From contig JAFWQM010000042.1 of the NCBI GenBank assembly GCA_017509065.1, forward strand, positions 1 through 17,429: a stretch of 17,429 nt of DNA, in the 5' to 3' direction. The position numbers and the translations under genes are program-made. How positions within the stretch are numbered: position 1 is the first letter of the stretch; every line of letters begins with the position of its first letter. The notes beneath the pieces are model-generated. The model was not told the origin of the DNA and did no database searches. It worked only from the letters and a program-made list of their open reading frames with translations. Source of the stretch: Clostridia bacterium (GTDB lineage: Bacteria; Bacillota_A; Clostridia; Christensenellales; Aristaeellaceae). Shown one piece after another: positions 1-6,821 of this stretch.

Positions 1-95
1 GAGGGGCCGAAACGCCCGGAAAACCTGCCCTTGGGCTGGTTTTCAGCGGAGGGGCCGAAACGCCCGGAAAATCATCCAGTGGATGATTTTCAGTG
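1..95. repeat. Two tandem hairpin repeats with a variable stem (left-edge array)
   Basis: Two units, 1-48 and 49-95, start with the identical 19-mer gaggggccgaaacgcccgg. Each continues with aaaa, a self-complementary centre, tttt and cag(c/t)g. The centres differ: in unit 1 cctgccc pairs with gggctgg (one T-T mismatch), and in unit 2 tcatcc pairs perfectly with ggatga. Pairing is kept although the sequence differs, which suggests the hairpin is selected. The array touches the window edge, so more units may lie upstream. It is a dispersed or tandem intergenic structured repeat, not a CRISPR, because the variable part is itself palindromic and very short. Confidence 0.6.
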
Positions 96-178
96 AAGGC
101 CGGGCGGTAGCCCCGGAAAGGCCGGAAGGCCCTGTCCAGAACATTTCAGGCGGGAGCGAAGACGACCAGATGAAATTT

Positions 179-231
179 TCCTACCTTGCGTTTTTCCGCC
201 CGGGAGCAAAGCGACAGGAAAAAACGTAGGG
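179..231. terminator. Imperfect hairpin, possible terminator
   Basis: An imperfect inverted repeat pairs cctaccttgcgtttttcc on the left with ggaaaaaacgtagg on the right, around a GC-rich loop carrying cgggagcaaagcgac. A related cgggagcgaag stretch lies just upstream near 151-160. It could terminate transcription arriving from the left, or be another member of the dispersed palindromic elements seen at the window edge. Confidence 0.3.
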
Positions 232-238
232 GGTTCCC

Positions 239-620
239 GGGGCTGTCTCAAAACACCTAAAATCCGTGTGGTGCAAGAGGCAGCCCTCTTACTATTCAAA
301 AACGGGAGAAGACTAAGAAAAAGGCAGAAAGCAAACAAAACTATTGAGAAATGGTCGCGAATGATTACCAGAAAAAGGGAAAATGGATCATAAACTAGCG
401 GGGAAATCTTTCGGAATAAACAAGGCCGTTCCCAAGCGTTCATTTTGGATTTTATGATGAAGCTTGAGAATGTTCAGAGCCAAAGAGAACAGCAGCCATT
501 CGCCCTTAACTTTTTCCTTGCCTCGAAGCAGGAATCGGCGGAAATCCAGGTCTTCCTTGAGCAACAGGTGAATCAAAATCGGATGGAAAGATGCTTCTGT
601 GATGTGTTGATACCCAAACC
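239..620 (-). mobile_element. Relic of an IS1182-like insertion sequence (3' end)
   Basis: The stretch from the terminal-repeat-like ggggctgtctcaaaa at 239-253 through the transposase fragment looks like the right part of a DDE-transposase IS element lying on the minus strand. A near-copy of the end in inverse orientation (gaggcagcc, 277-285) can fold back on 241-249. The 5' part of the element is absent; the sequence changes to a tnpV-like gene by about 640, so the element was truncated by deletion or by another insertion. The inner boundary is approximate. Confidence 0.55.
388..590 (-). pseudogene. IS1182-family transposase, C-terminal fragment
   Basis: Reading the minus strand, the translation contains LLKEDLDFRRFLLRGKEKV followed by a tryptophan-containing segment and ALNILKLHHKI, then a stop at 388. 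This is the typical C-terminal end of IS1182/DDE_Tnp_1-type transposases, where a (K/E)-x-x-x-G/D-FRRF-x-x-RG-x-x-x-V signature precedes a helix ending N-x-x-K-L. Nothing upstream in any frame supplies the DDE catalytic core, so only about 65 codons of transposase are left and the gene is dead. The 5' limit given is where recognisable similarity stops. Confidence 0.65.
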
Positions 621-658
621 AGCTTTTGAGAAACGACGATGAAAAAAGGAGGATCAAC

Positions 659-895
659 ATGAAAACGCTGCCGATCGAAATGAAGGAAAACGGCATCCGC
701 TACATCTTGCATGGTGACTATTATCTCCAGAATCTGATCCTGCCTGAAACAAGAAAAAGACCAATTGGCCGCTATGGACGGATGCGACTGGATAGAAAGA
801 AACTATTTTTGAAAATGGGTTTATCAGGTCAATTACCCATTTCCTTCTTTATAGAAAATATCACATATTTTTATTTTCTTCAATTTCCCTCTTGA
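659..895 (+). pseudogene. tnpV: TnpV-like transposon protein, truncated
   Basis: The ATG at 659 follows a strong aaaggagg site. The N-terminus (MKTLP, then NGIRYILHGDYYLQNLILPE and RPIGRYGRMR) matches the start of TnpV, a small protein of unknown function carried by Clostridia transposons and conjugative elements. Similarity continues weakly to SGQL near residue 58, after which the frame runs into an AT-rich Phe/Tyr-rich tail and stops at 78 residues; TnpV proteins are usually about 115-130 aa. The missing C-terminal half and the IS relic just upstream mark this as mobile-element debris. TnpV identity is from the remembered family pattern, not a search. Confidence 0.65.
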
Positions 896-919
896 TTTCC
901 GCCGCATTTGGAATATAAT
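892..919 (+). promoter_or_regulatory. Promoter of the long operon (TTGATT-N16-TATAAT)
   Basis: A -35 box TTGATT at 892-897 and a perfect -10 TATAAT at 914-919 are separated by 16 bases. This is the best sigma-70-type promoter ahead of the 16-gene operon, and a repressor-like dyad starts six bases after the -10. Transcription would start near 926, inside that dyad. Confidence 0.7.
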
Positions 920-925
920 GTAGAT

Positions 926-941
926 GTTAGTAATTGCTAAC
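926..941. promoter_or_regulatory. Operator O1, GTTAG-N6-CTAAC
   Basis: The sequence gttagtaattgctaac is a perfect GTTAG-N6-CTAAC dyad lying over the expected transcription start of the promoter at 892-919. Its position suggests a repressor that blocks initiation. It is one of seven copies of the same dyad in this window. Confidence 0.65.
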
Positions 942-983
942 TTGCACATTGGATCAGCGGCAAAACAAAAGTCGGAGGAGAGA

Positions 984-1202
984 ATGAAAGGTTTTCGATC
1001 CGTCAATGAGACGGCGGAGAAATGGGGCATCTCGATCCGTTGGGTGAATCAATACATCCTGGAAGGGCGTGTTCCGGGCTGCGAACGTTTGGGGCGCTCA
1101 TTGGCTGTGCCGGAGGATGCGGTGAAGCCGGAGGCGGCAGAAGCCGGGCGTAAAAAAGTGGGAATGAGAAGAAAAGCCCTCGTGATCTTCTTATTTTTTT
1201 GA
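984..1202 (+). CDS. Small helix-turn-helix DNA-binding protein (excisionase/MerR-like)
   Basis: The 72-residue product begins at an ATG preceded by ggagg (974-978). Residues 6-46 fit the small winged-helix pattern of excisionase-like or MerR-type HTH proteins: SVNETAEKWGIS (first HTH helices), WVNQYILEGRVPG (recognition helix and turn), then RLGRSLAVPEDA, the wing ending in a Pro-acid turn. The tail after residue 50 is basic and ends in a hydrophobic VIFLFF run. Such proteins bind DNA as accessory or regulatory factors, often near mobile elements. It is the first gene after the operator-bearing promoter and lies between two dyads (O1 and O2), so it could be a local regulator of the operon or a hitchhiker from the adjacent mobile debris. 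No partner or target can be read from sequence. Confidence 0.7.
   Translation: MKGFRSVNETAEKWGISIRWVNQYILEGRVPGCERLGRSLAVPEDAVKPEAAEAGRKKVGMRRKALVIFLFF
1167..1200 (+). terminator. Weak hairpin with T-tract, possible attenuator
   Basis: A short AT-rich stem (agaaga 1167-1172 with tcttct 1186-1191) is followed by tattttttt, overlapping the last codons of the HTH gene. The stem is weak, so termination would be partial at best. It could reduce read-through into the downstream operon. Confidence 0.25.
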
Positions 1203-1208
1203 ATAACG

Positions 1209-1224
1209 GTTAGTTACACCTAAC
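1209..1224. promoter_or_regulatory. Operator O2, GTTAG-N6-CTAAC
   Basis: The sequence gttagttacacctaac is a perfect dyad seven bases ahead of the ribosome binding site of the gene starting at 1245. It shares 18 of 21 positions (gttagttaNNNctaacatccaa) with operator O3 at 12301. I see no convincing -35/-10 pair positioned for it, so it may act as a roadblock or belong to an older promoter. Confidence 0.6.
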
Positions 1225-1244
1225 ATCCAAGGAGGAAATAGAGC

Positions 1245-1973
1245 GTGAATGTTCGTGCTTCAAATGAAAACCCATTTGATTGGCCCCGTATCCGGCATTT
1301 GCTGAAGTTGGGCATTTTCGCTGCGCTGATGGTGCTGGCGGGCGATATGCTGCTGGGCTGGGGTGTGCATGATGCGAGCAAATCAGGCATGGAGGGCTTT
1401 CTGTCCATGTACCTGCACCTGCCGGACAGTACGATTTTCTGGTCCGCCTTTCTCGGCTTGATCGGCATTCCACTGGAGGCGCTGTGCTATTTCGCCGTGT
1501 ACCGGCTCATCAAGCCCTATTCCGAAAAGTACGCCCATCTGTACCGCAGCGGCATTCTTGGCATCCTCGCTTTCGGCGGCTGCGGGGTGCATGTGCCCTG
1601 TTTGGCCTGCGTGTTTTTCTATAAACATATGAAAAACGTCAGCCCCAATACAGCACTGGACGCCTCCATCCGCTTCGGGCTGTACTTCCTGCTGCCGGGG
1701 ATGATCCTGTTTTTCATCTTTTGGATGGTACATCATATTGCGCATATTGCCGCTTTTGCCAAAGGGTTGACGCCTTATCCCAAAGGATGCTGGGTTTTCT
1801 GTCCGGCGGTGGGCATGGCGCTGACGATGCTGCTGAAATTCCTTCCGGAAACGGAACTGCGCAATGCTATTACCGCAGGCTGGATAAGCATTGGCAGCCT
1901 GTGGATGTTTATCGGTTTGCTAGTAATGTCCCGAAAGGCGGAAATCAGCATCGCAGATTGGAAAGAGGGTTAA
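1245..1973 (+). CDS. Polytopic membrane protein, uncharacterised
   Basis: A GTG start follows ggaggaaata with nine-base spacing. The 242-residue protein has about six hydrophobic segments, near residues 20-38, 66-88, 103-125, 146-170, 183-200 and 210-228. Notable polar positions inside or next to membrane segments are GDMLLGWG (33-40), a GGCGVHVPCLAC patch (111-122) and HHIAH (163-167), which could bind a metal or cofactor. It vaguely recalls DUF6796-type membrane proteins, but I cannot confirm that. The stop is three bases before the next ATG, so it is surely co-transcribed with the MBL-fold gene. Being first of a run that includes a ZIP transporter and a metallohydrolase makes a metal-related or envelope role plausible, not shown. 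Confidence 0.75.
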   Translation: MNVRASNENPFDWPRIRHLLKLGIFAALMVLAGDMLLGWGVHDASKSGMEGFLSMYLHLPDSTIFWSAFLGLIGIPLEALCYFAVYRLIKPYSEKYAHLYRSGILGILAFGGCGVHVPCLACVFFYKHMKNVSPNTALDASIRFGLYFLLPGMILFFIFWMVHHIAHIAAFAKGLTPYPKGCWVFCPAVGMALTMLLKFLPETELRNAITAGWISIGSLWMFIGLLVMSRKAEISIADWKEG

Positions 1974-1976
1974 ATC

Positions 1977-2840
1977 ATGGCAAGAAAAGATTCAGAGCAC
2001 CAAAAGAAATCCATGAGCAAGCTGTTCAGGGGCAAAGCGATCTTCAAACCCCTGAACACGGGCTGGATCGACGGGCGTGTGGCCTGCGTGCGGGAATGGA
2101 TTGCCAATATCTTCTTTTACACGAAGAATGGGAAAACCATTATGATCGACGCGGGATACAACTATGAGCGCCTCCGGGAGAAAATGGGCTGGCTGGACAT
2201 CGATCCGGCTTCCATCCGGGATATCCTCATCACCCATCAGGACACCGATCACGTAGGCGCGCTGGAAACGGACAGTGAATTGCTGTTCAAAAACGCGACG
2301 GTCTATATCAGCGAGATTGAAAACCGCTATCTGACCGGAGAAAAGCGTCGGAAGGTCTTTCATGGACTGTACAGGCTGCCCATGATGAAAACGGACAACC
2401 GGAAGGTTCTGTTGAAGGACGGACAAATTCTGAACATTGGCGATATCAAGATCGAATGCATCCTGGTGTCGGGCCATACCTGGGGGCACATGGTTTATCT
2501 GATCGACGACACCTACCTTTTCACCGGCGACACGATCTGGTTCGGGGCGGACGGCGGGTACAGCTTCATCAGCACCCTGGCGGAAGACAACATGCTGGCT
2601 GTTCAATCCTTGGCGAAACTGGAAGAAAACATCCGCGCCCGGAATCGTCGCATTGCGGTCATTACCGGACATACCGGCTGGACGGACGATCTGAATTTTG
2701 CTTTTGCTCACCGGGAAGAAATCTGCAAGCCCTTCACGAAGCGTTATTCCGATCCGGACGCGCCTTATGATGGTTATGTGGAGGACGAGGATACGGAAGA
2801 AAAGGCCAGAACTGTCCGACTGGAAAAGAAAAACCGCTGA
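1977..2840 (+). CDS. Metallo-beta-lactamase-fold hydrolase
   Basis: This 287-residue protein has the MBL-fold landmarks in order: a hydrophobic strand ending MIDAG (56-60), the metal motif LITHQDTDHVGA (84-95), SGHTWGHMVYLI (165-176), FTGDTIWFG (182-190) and TGHTGW (230-235). Likely metal ligands are H87, D91, H92, H167, D185 and H232. The usual HxHxDH motif is HQDTDH here, with Asp89 in place of the second His. This is known in some divergent branches and may change metal affinity or reaction. No signal peptide is seen, so it acts in the cytoplasm, probably on an ester, thioester or lactone-type substrate. The N-terminal 20 residues are basic and not part of the fold; the C-terminal tail is charged. 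It sits three bases after the upstream membrane gene. Confidence 0.85.
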   Translation: MARKDSEHQKKSMSKLFRGKAIFKPLNTGWIDGRVACVREWIANIFFYTKNGKTIMIDAGYNYERLREKMGWLDIDPASIRDILITHQDTDHVGALETDSELLFKNATVYISEIENRYLTGEKRRKVFHGLYRLPMMKTDNRKVLLKDGQILNIGDIKIECILVSGHTWGHMVYLIDDTYLFTGDTIWFGADGGYSFISTLAEDNMLAVQSLAKLEENIRARNRRIAVITGHTGWTDDLNFAFAHREEICKPFTKRYSDPDAPYDGYVEDEDTEEKARTVRLEKKNR

Positions 2841-2857
2841 AAACGAGGTGACGTGAA

Positions 2858-3640
2858 ATGAATTTGGACACAGGAATCGGTCTTCTGATCCCATTTATCG
2901 GCACGTCCGCTGGGGCTGCCTGCGTATTCTTCATGAAAAAGTCGCTCTCCCGGGGCGTTCAGCGGGCTTTGACCGGCTTTGCCAGCGGCGTGATGGTGGC
3001 TGCTTCCATCTGGAGCCTGCTTATCCCCGCCATGCAGCAGGCAGAGCCAATGGGCAAGCTTTCCTTTCTGCCCACTGTGATCGGCTTCTGGTGCGGTATC
3101 CTGTTTCTCTTGCTGCTGGATTCCGTCATCCCGCATCTGCACATGAACGCAAATCAAGCGGAAGGCCCGAAAAGCAGGCTGGCCCGAACCACCATGATGG
3201 TTTTGGCCGTTACGCTTCACAACATCCCTGAAGGCATGGCGGTGGGCGTTGTGTATGCGGGTTTGCTGTCCGGTTCTGCGGAGATCACCGCAGGCGGGGC
3301 ACTGGCCCTTTCCCTGGGTATCGCCATCCAGAACTTCCCGGAAGGGGCCATCATTTCCATGCCGCTGCACGCGGAGGGAAAGCGCAAGGGCAGAGCGTTC
3401 CGGGACGGGGTGCTATCCGGCGCGGTGGAACCCATCGCGGCGGTGCTGACCATCCTTTTGTCCTCCCTGATCGTGCCCGCCATGCCGTATCTGCTGAGCT
3501 TTGCGGCGGGGGCCATGATGTATGTGGTGGTGGAAGAACTGATCCCGGAAATGAGCGAGGGCGAGCACAGCAATATCGGCGTATTGATGTTCGCTGCGGG
3601 TTTTACCCTGATGATGGCGCTGGACGTGGCGCTGGGATAG
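2858..3640 (+). CDS. ZIP-family divalent metal transporter
   Basis: The 260-residue protein has about eight hydrophobic segments and both ZIP signature helices: TLHNIPEGMAVG (119-130) and GIAIQNFPEGAIIS (154-167). H121, N122 and E125, and N159 and E162, are the expected metal-coordinating positions, followed by a conserved GAVEP (188-192) and VEELIPE (225-231). A short histidine loop, HLHMN (93-97), lies between membrane segments. ZIP proteins of the ZupT/GufA type carry Zn(II), Fe(II) or Mn(II) into the cytoplasm. The start is an ATG after aacgaggtga, 17 bases behind the MBL gene. Its presence directly ties the unknown operon to metal supply, matching the iron genes at the other end of the window. 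Confidence 0.92.
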   Translation: MNLDTGIGLLIPFIGTSAGAACVFFMKKSLSRGVQRALTGFASGVMVAASIWSLLIPAMQQAEPMGKLSFLPTVIGFWCGILFLLLLDSVIPHLHMNANQAEGPKSRLARTTMMVLAVTLHNIPEGMAVGVVYAGLLSGSAEITAGGALALSLGIAIQNFPEGAIISMPLHAEGKRKGRAFRDGVLSGAVEPIAAVLTILLSSLIVPAMPYLLSFAAGAMMYVVVEELIPEMSEGEHSNIGVLMFAAGFTLMMALDVALG

Positions 3641-3653
3641 AAGGAGCATTTTC

Positions 3654-4265
3654 ATGACGAAAAAGATATGGGACTTGTACGCGCCGATCTACAAGCAGGC
3701 CATGAAGGCGGATCAGCACATTTACGATTTTATGTATCAGCGCATCCCGGAAAAGATACGGGGTAAGGAAGTGCTGGAGATCGCCACCGGCCCGGGTCTG
3801 CTGGCGCGGCATGTGGCCCCGGCGGCGAAAAAGATGATCGCCACCGATTATTCCGACGGCATGATCGCCCAGGCGAAGAAAGGTAAACCTGTTCCTAATC
3901 TGGCTTTTGAAGTGGCGGATGCCATGAACCTGCCCTATGCCGACGGTTCTTTTGACACTGTGATCATCGCCAATGCTTTGCACATCGTTTCCGATCCCGG
4001 GAAAGTGCTGAATGAAATCAAACGGGTGCTGCGGCCTGGCGGGTTGCTCATCGCACCCAATTTTGTGGAGCATAAGGGGACGCTGGGAAGCCGTATCTGG
4101 TCAGGTATCCTGCGCGTTGCGGGCATCCGCTTTGAGCATCAATGGACGGCGAAACAATACCTGAGTTTCCTGGGGAATTACGGCTGGCGCGTGACCTTCA
4201 GCAAGGAAATGACGGCGCGGATCGCCATGATGTACGCGGAATGCGAAAGGAATGACGGGAAATGA
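3654..4265 (+). CDS. Class I SAM-dependent methyltransferase (first of three)
   Basis: The 203-residue protein has a UbiE/Methyltransf_11-like core: motif I VLEIATGPG (40-48), the acidic ribose-binding position in ATDYSDGM (63-70), a VADAMNLPYADGSFD segment (87-101), ANALHIVSDP (106-115) and RVLRPGGLL (124-132). It should transfer a methyl group from S-adenosylmethionine to a small-molecule or lipid acceptor in the cytoplasm; the acceptor cannot be inferred. aaggag lies 8 bases before the ATG. Its stop overlaps the next ATG (ATGA), so it is translationally coupled to the ATC-hydrolase-family gene. The same methyltransferase/ATC pairing recurs at 4913-6214. Confidence 0.88.
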   Translation: MTKKIWDLYAPIYKQAMKADQHIYDFMYQRIPEKIRGKEVLEIATGPGLLARHVAPAAKKMIATDYSDGMIAQAKKGKPVPNLAFEVADAMNLPYADGSFDTVIIANALHIVSDPGKVLNEIKRVLRPGGLLIAPNFVEHKGTLGSRIWSGILRVAGIRFEHQWTAKQYLSFLGNYGWRVTFSKEMTARIAMMYAECERNDGK

Positions 4266-4897
4266 AGCAATATACGCCCGAAAAGCTGGTAGCTGTTAGC
4301 CGCTATAAAGTGCTGTTCCCTACGCTGTCTCCGGAGATTCAGCGGGACGTGTACAGCCGGATACGGGTACTGATCGAAGAAGAAAAACAGTATTGCGATC
4401 AAGGAAACTACAAGCACTTGGCGCAAATTCTGACCACCATCGCACTGTATGAGGTATTGCAGCAGCATGGGAAAAACGAGCCGGAAGCCTTCGACATCAT
4501 CTCAAAGGCCATGTGGGGTGCGCTGACGCCGAAAACCTATCAGAAGTTGGCACGGCTTTCCTTCTTCATGCCCATGATGAAGAAAATCCTGCCCTTTGGT
4601 TTCCGGCATGGCTCCGGCGCAGGTTGGCGTTACACCTGGCATTTGGACGAGGACCCCAAAGACCGTTTCCATTTCGAGTGCCGGGAATGCCTGTATTGGC
4701 ACATTTTCCACGAACGGAATCTGATGAAACTGGGGGCCATGTTCTGCCATTCGGATATCATCAATTTTGGCAGCCTACCCTATACAGATTTCAAGCGCAC
4801 AAAAACCCTCTGCCAGGGCGGCGATTGCTGCGATTTCGATTTCATCCGCCACAAAACCGACGCAGGCAACGGATGGAAACGCAGCGAAAGTATTTGA
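4262..4897 (+). CDS. ATC-hydrolase-family protein (first of three paralogues)
   Basis: The 211-residue protein looks like the L-2-amino-thiazoline-4-carboxylic acid hydrolase family (ATC_hyd). The C-terminal half carries the family pattern: FECRECLYWHIFHE (138-151, C140 and C143), LMKLGAMFCHSD (154-165, C162 and D165), then FKRTKTLCQGGDCCDF (177-192, ending C190-D191). The N-terminal half is helical and variable. The named activity, opening the thiazoline ring on the way to cysteine, is known for a Pseudomonas member; for Clostridia paralogues the substrate is unknown and the name may mislead. The cysteine pattern suggests a bound metal or cofactor. It overlaps the upstream methyltransferase by four bases. 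Confidence 0.75.
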   Translation: MKQYTPEKLVAVSRYKVLFPTLSPEIQRDVYSRIRVLIEEEKQYCDQGNYKHLAQILTTIALYEVLQQHGKNEPEAFDIISKAMWGALTPKTYQKLARLSFFMPMMKKILPFGFRHGSGAGWRYTWHLDEDPKDRFHFECRECLYWHIFHERNLMKLGAMFCHSDIINFGSLPYTDFKRTKTLCQGGDCCDFDFIRHKTDAGNGWKRSESI

Positions 4898-4912
4898 AAG
4901 GAGAAAACCAGA

Positions 4913-5536
4913 ATGGGACTGTTCAAAAACTTCGTGAGCCAGACGCGGAAGCCGGAGGGCTTTCTGGGGAAGATGATGCTGAACGGGATGAACGCCGGGC
5001 ACGCCAAACTGGCGGACTGGGGGCTTTCGTATGTACCGTCCATCACGCCGCAGAAGGCGGTGGATCTTGGCTGCGGCGCTGGGCGAAATGCCAGGGAATT
5101 ACTGAAGCGGTATCCTACATCCTATGTGACAGCCATCGACTACTCTCCACTGTCTGTTGAGAAAGCAACAGCATACAATCAGCAGATGATATCGGCTGGC
5201 CGATGCACTGTTCAGCAGGGTGACGTGTCAAGGCTGACGCTCCCGGCAGGAAGCTATGATTTGGCTACCGCCTTTGAAACCGTTTATTTCTGGCCCGGAC
5301 TTGAAAAATGCTTTACACAGGTGGCGAACATTCTTAAGCCGGGCGGCTTTTTCCTGATTTGCAATGAGTCGGACGGCAAGGATCAGACCGGCCAGAAGTT
5401 TGAAAAGATCATCGACGGGATGAAATGCTATACGGAAGAACAACTTGAAGCGGTGCTGCGGAAAGCGGGCTTCTCCGAAGTGAGATTCGACCACCATACA
5501 TCCAAGCCCTGGATCAGAGTGTTGGCAAAGAAATGA
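4913..5536 (+). CDS. Class I SAM-dependent methyltransferase (second of three)
   Basis: The 207-residue protein has motif I AVDLGCGAGRN (49-59), AIDYSPLSVEKA (74-85, acidic D76), QQGDVSRLTLP (101-111) and NILKPGGFFLI (139-149), a full SAM-binding Rossmann core. A short N-terminal region (1-45, including NAGHAKLADWGL) is typical of small methyltransferases in Clostridia clusters and is likely the substrate lid. aaaggag precedes the ATG, 15 bases after the first ATC-family gene. It is only loosely similar to the other two methyltransferases here, so these are not recent duplicates and may act on different positions or steps of one product. Confidence 0.87.
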   Translation: MGLFKNFVSQTRKPEGFLGKMMLNGMNAGHAKLADWGLSYVPSITPQKAVDLGCGAGRNARELLKRYPTSYVTAIDYSPLSVEKATAYNQQMISAGRCTVQQGDVSRLTLPAGSYDLATAFETVYFWPGLEKCFTQVANILKPGGFFLICNESDGKDQTGQKFEKIIDGMKCYTEEQLEAVLRKAGFSEVRFDHHTSKPWIRVLAKK

Positions 5537-5575
5537 TTCTTCCTCAATCACCCATCACGATGGGAGGTATGCACA

Positions 5576-6214
5576 ATGAAGTACGCAGGAATGCCTTGGG
5601 GTATGTGGCTGCTGTTCCGGCACTCGTTTCAGCGCCAGTTGACAGATACGCTGGGGATCGACCGGAAGACAGCAGCAGAAATCACCGGGAAGGCAAAAGA
5701 AAAGTACAGGGAGATCATTGCCTCCCTTCCGGCCTTTGAAAAGGGCGACCGTTTCAAAATGAACATCGTCAGCTGCGCCACCTTGGCGGCCTTCCTGCTG
5801 AATCTGCCCGAAAAGCCCACGGTGGAACAGGCGACCGTCTATTACCGCGAAGCCATGATGACGGGCGTCATGAAAAGGTTCTGCCGCATGAGCGGGAAGC
5901 GGAAATTCAGCGAACAGGATATTCAGGGTATGAAGAAAACCGCCGCTTTCCGGGCCGCAGACCGGAATCCCTATTCCTGGAACATGGAGTTTCTGCCCTA
6001 TGCAGACGGCAGCGGCTACGAAGCCCGATTCAGCAAATGTGGCATTTGTACGCTGATGAAGGAACTGGGGCTGTTTGAATATGTGCCCGTCCTATGCAGC
6101 TTGGACTATACCATGAGCGAGGTGGGCGGCGTCACGGATTTTGTGCGTCAGTACACCCTGGCCTCCGGCGGGCCTTACTGCGACTGCGGATACAAGCGGA
6201 AAGTGGTGGAATAA
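5576..6214 (+). CDS. ATC-hydrolase-family protein (second paralogue)
   Basis: The ATG at 5576 follows gggaggt with seven-base spacing. The 212-residue product repeats the family pattern: FSKCGICTLMKELG (152-165, C155 and C158), VPVLCSLDYTMSE (170-182, C174 and D177), then an aromatic/Gly segment ending GPYCDCGY (199-206, C202-D203). The N-terminal half (1-130) is helical, beginning with an amphipathic or hydrophobic stretch (GMPWGMWLLF) that could touch the membrane. Spacing of the C-x2-C, C-x2-D and C-D elements matches the paralogues at 4262 and 9437, although overall identity looks low. Function is unknown beyond the family label. It follows the second methyltransferase by 39 bases. Confidence 0.72.
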   Translation: MKYAGMPWGMWLLFRHSFQRQLTDTLGIDRKTAAEITGKAKEKYREIIASLPAFEKGDRFKMNIVSCATLAAFLLNLPEKPTVEQATVYYREAMMTGVMKRFCRMSGKRKFSEQDIQGMKKTAAFRAADRNPYSWNMEFLPYADGSGYEARFSKCGICTLMKELGLFEYVPVLCSLDYTMSEVGGVTDFVRQYTLASGGPYCDCGYKRKVVE

Positions 6215-6229
6215 AGAATCGGTGAGAGT

Positions 6230-6322
6230 ATGTTCCACTGCTATCCCGTCTTCCCGCTTTGCAGGGAAGCCAAGGAAGGCTGGAAATGGATGATTCAAAC
6301 GCTGAGGGGGAAATGGAAATGA
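6230..6322 (+). CDS. Possible 30-aa leader peptide coupled to the next gene
   Basis: In the 104-base gap, an ATG at 6230 preceded by ggtgag opens a 30-codon frame (MFHCYPVFPL start, Trp/Lys-rich end). Its stop overlaps the ATG at 6319 in an ATGA junction, the same coupling used elsewhere in this operon. The ribosome site is only three bases away and weak, and the peptide resembles nothing I know, so it may be chance. If real, it would be a coupling leader for the membrane protein downstream. Confidence 0.25.
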   Translation: MFHCYPVFPLCREAKEGWKWMIQTLRGKWK

Positions 6323-6810
6323 AATGGCCAAGAATCGTTGTGGACGGTCTGGCGATGTCCCTGCTGTTCAACGCCGTGGTGGGTGTGGGATTTCTTTTGT
6401 GGTCCCAAGCGTACAGCACCATGTTTCCCAAGGAAATCAAAGATGCCGCAGCACCTTATGTAGACAGGCGCGACGTCAGGAAAATGCACCTGGTTCTGTA
6501 TCCTTTGTATCTCGTGATCTTCGTCTGGTGGGGCGTCAGCGCGGGACTGGCCGGTGTCAAGGGCTTCTGGCCGCTGTTCTGGACGGGCTATGCGGAAATG
6601 ACCATGGTCAGCATCAGCGATTTCCTGATCCTGGACTGCTGGCTGCCCGGAAAGGTGAGGCACATGATCAAAGGCGCGGAGCTGTGCAAATCCTGGGAGC
6701 GCAAAGAATGGCTGAAGACCCTGGCGATCCCGGAACATGTCCTCGGCTGGACGCTGCTGGTATGTCCCATTGCGGCGCTAATCGTGGCAGGCGTCGGGAG
6801 CCTGTTCTGA
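6319..6810 (+). CDS. Small membrane protein A (D-x4-D trio, member 1)
   Basis: The 163-residue protein has about four membrane segments, near residues 8-29, 57-79, 85-108 and 140-162. I chose the ATG at 6319 because gaggggg lies eight bases upstream; an in-frame ATG at 6313 is too close to that site, and earlier starts lack one. It shares a layout with the products at 6822 and 8132: a first helix, then a Pro-Lys turn (FPKEIKDAA, 36-44), a second helix, a third helix carrying SDFLILD (D101 and D106), a charged loop ending KGAEL (118-122), and a last helix ending in a phenylalanine. No database family comes to mind. It probably sits in the cytoplasmic membrane and partners with the neighbouring enzymes. 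Confidence 0.75.
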   Translation: MKWPRIVVDGLAMSLLFNAVVGVGFLLWSQAYSTMFPKEIKDAAAPYVDRRDVRKMHLVLYPLYLVIFVWWGVSAGLAGVKGFWPLFWTGYAEMTMVSISDFLILDCWLPGKVRHMIKGAELCKSWERKEWLKTLAIPEHVLGWTLLVCPIAALIVAGVGSLF

Positions 6811-6821
6811 CGGAGGAAAGC

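Noticed and set aside
1..95. CRISPR array
   Set aside because: Only two units, and the supposed spacers are short palindromes; no cas genes are present.
1992..2894. Minus-strand frame of about 300 codons
   Set aside because: It is a shadow of the MBL-fold gene, whose catalytic motifs are intact on the plus strand.
6324..6821. Upstream extension of the gene at 6822 into the preceding gene
   Set aside because: The extension overlaps membrane protein A in another frame, and the strong cggagg site fits the ATG at 6822.
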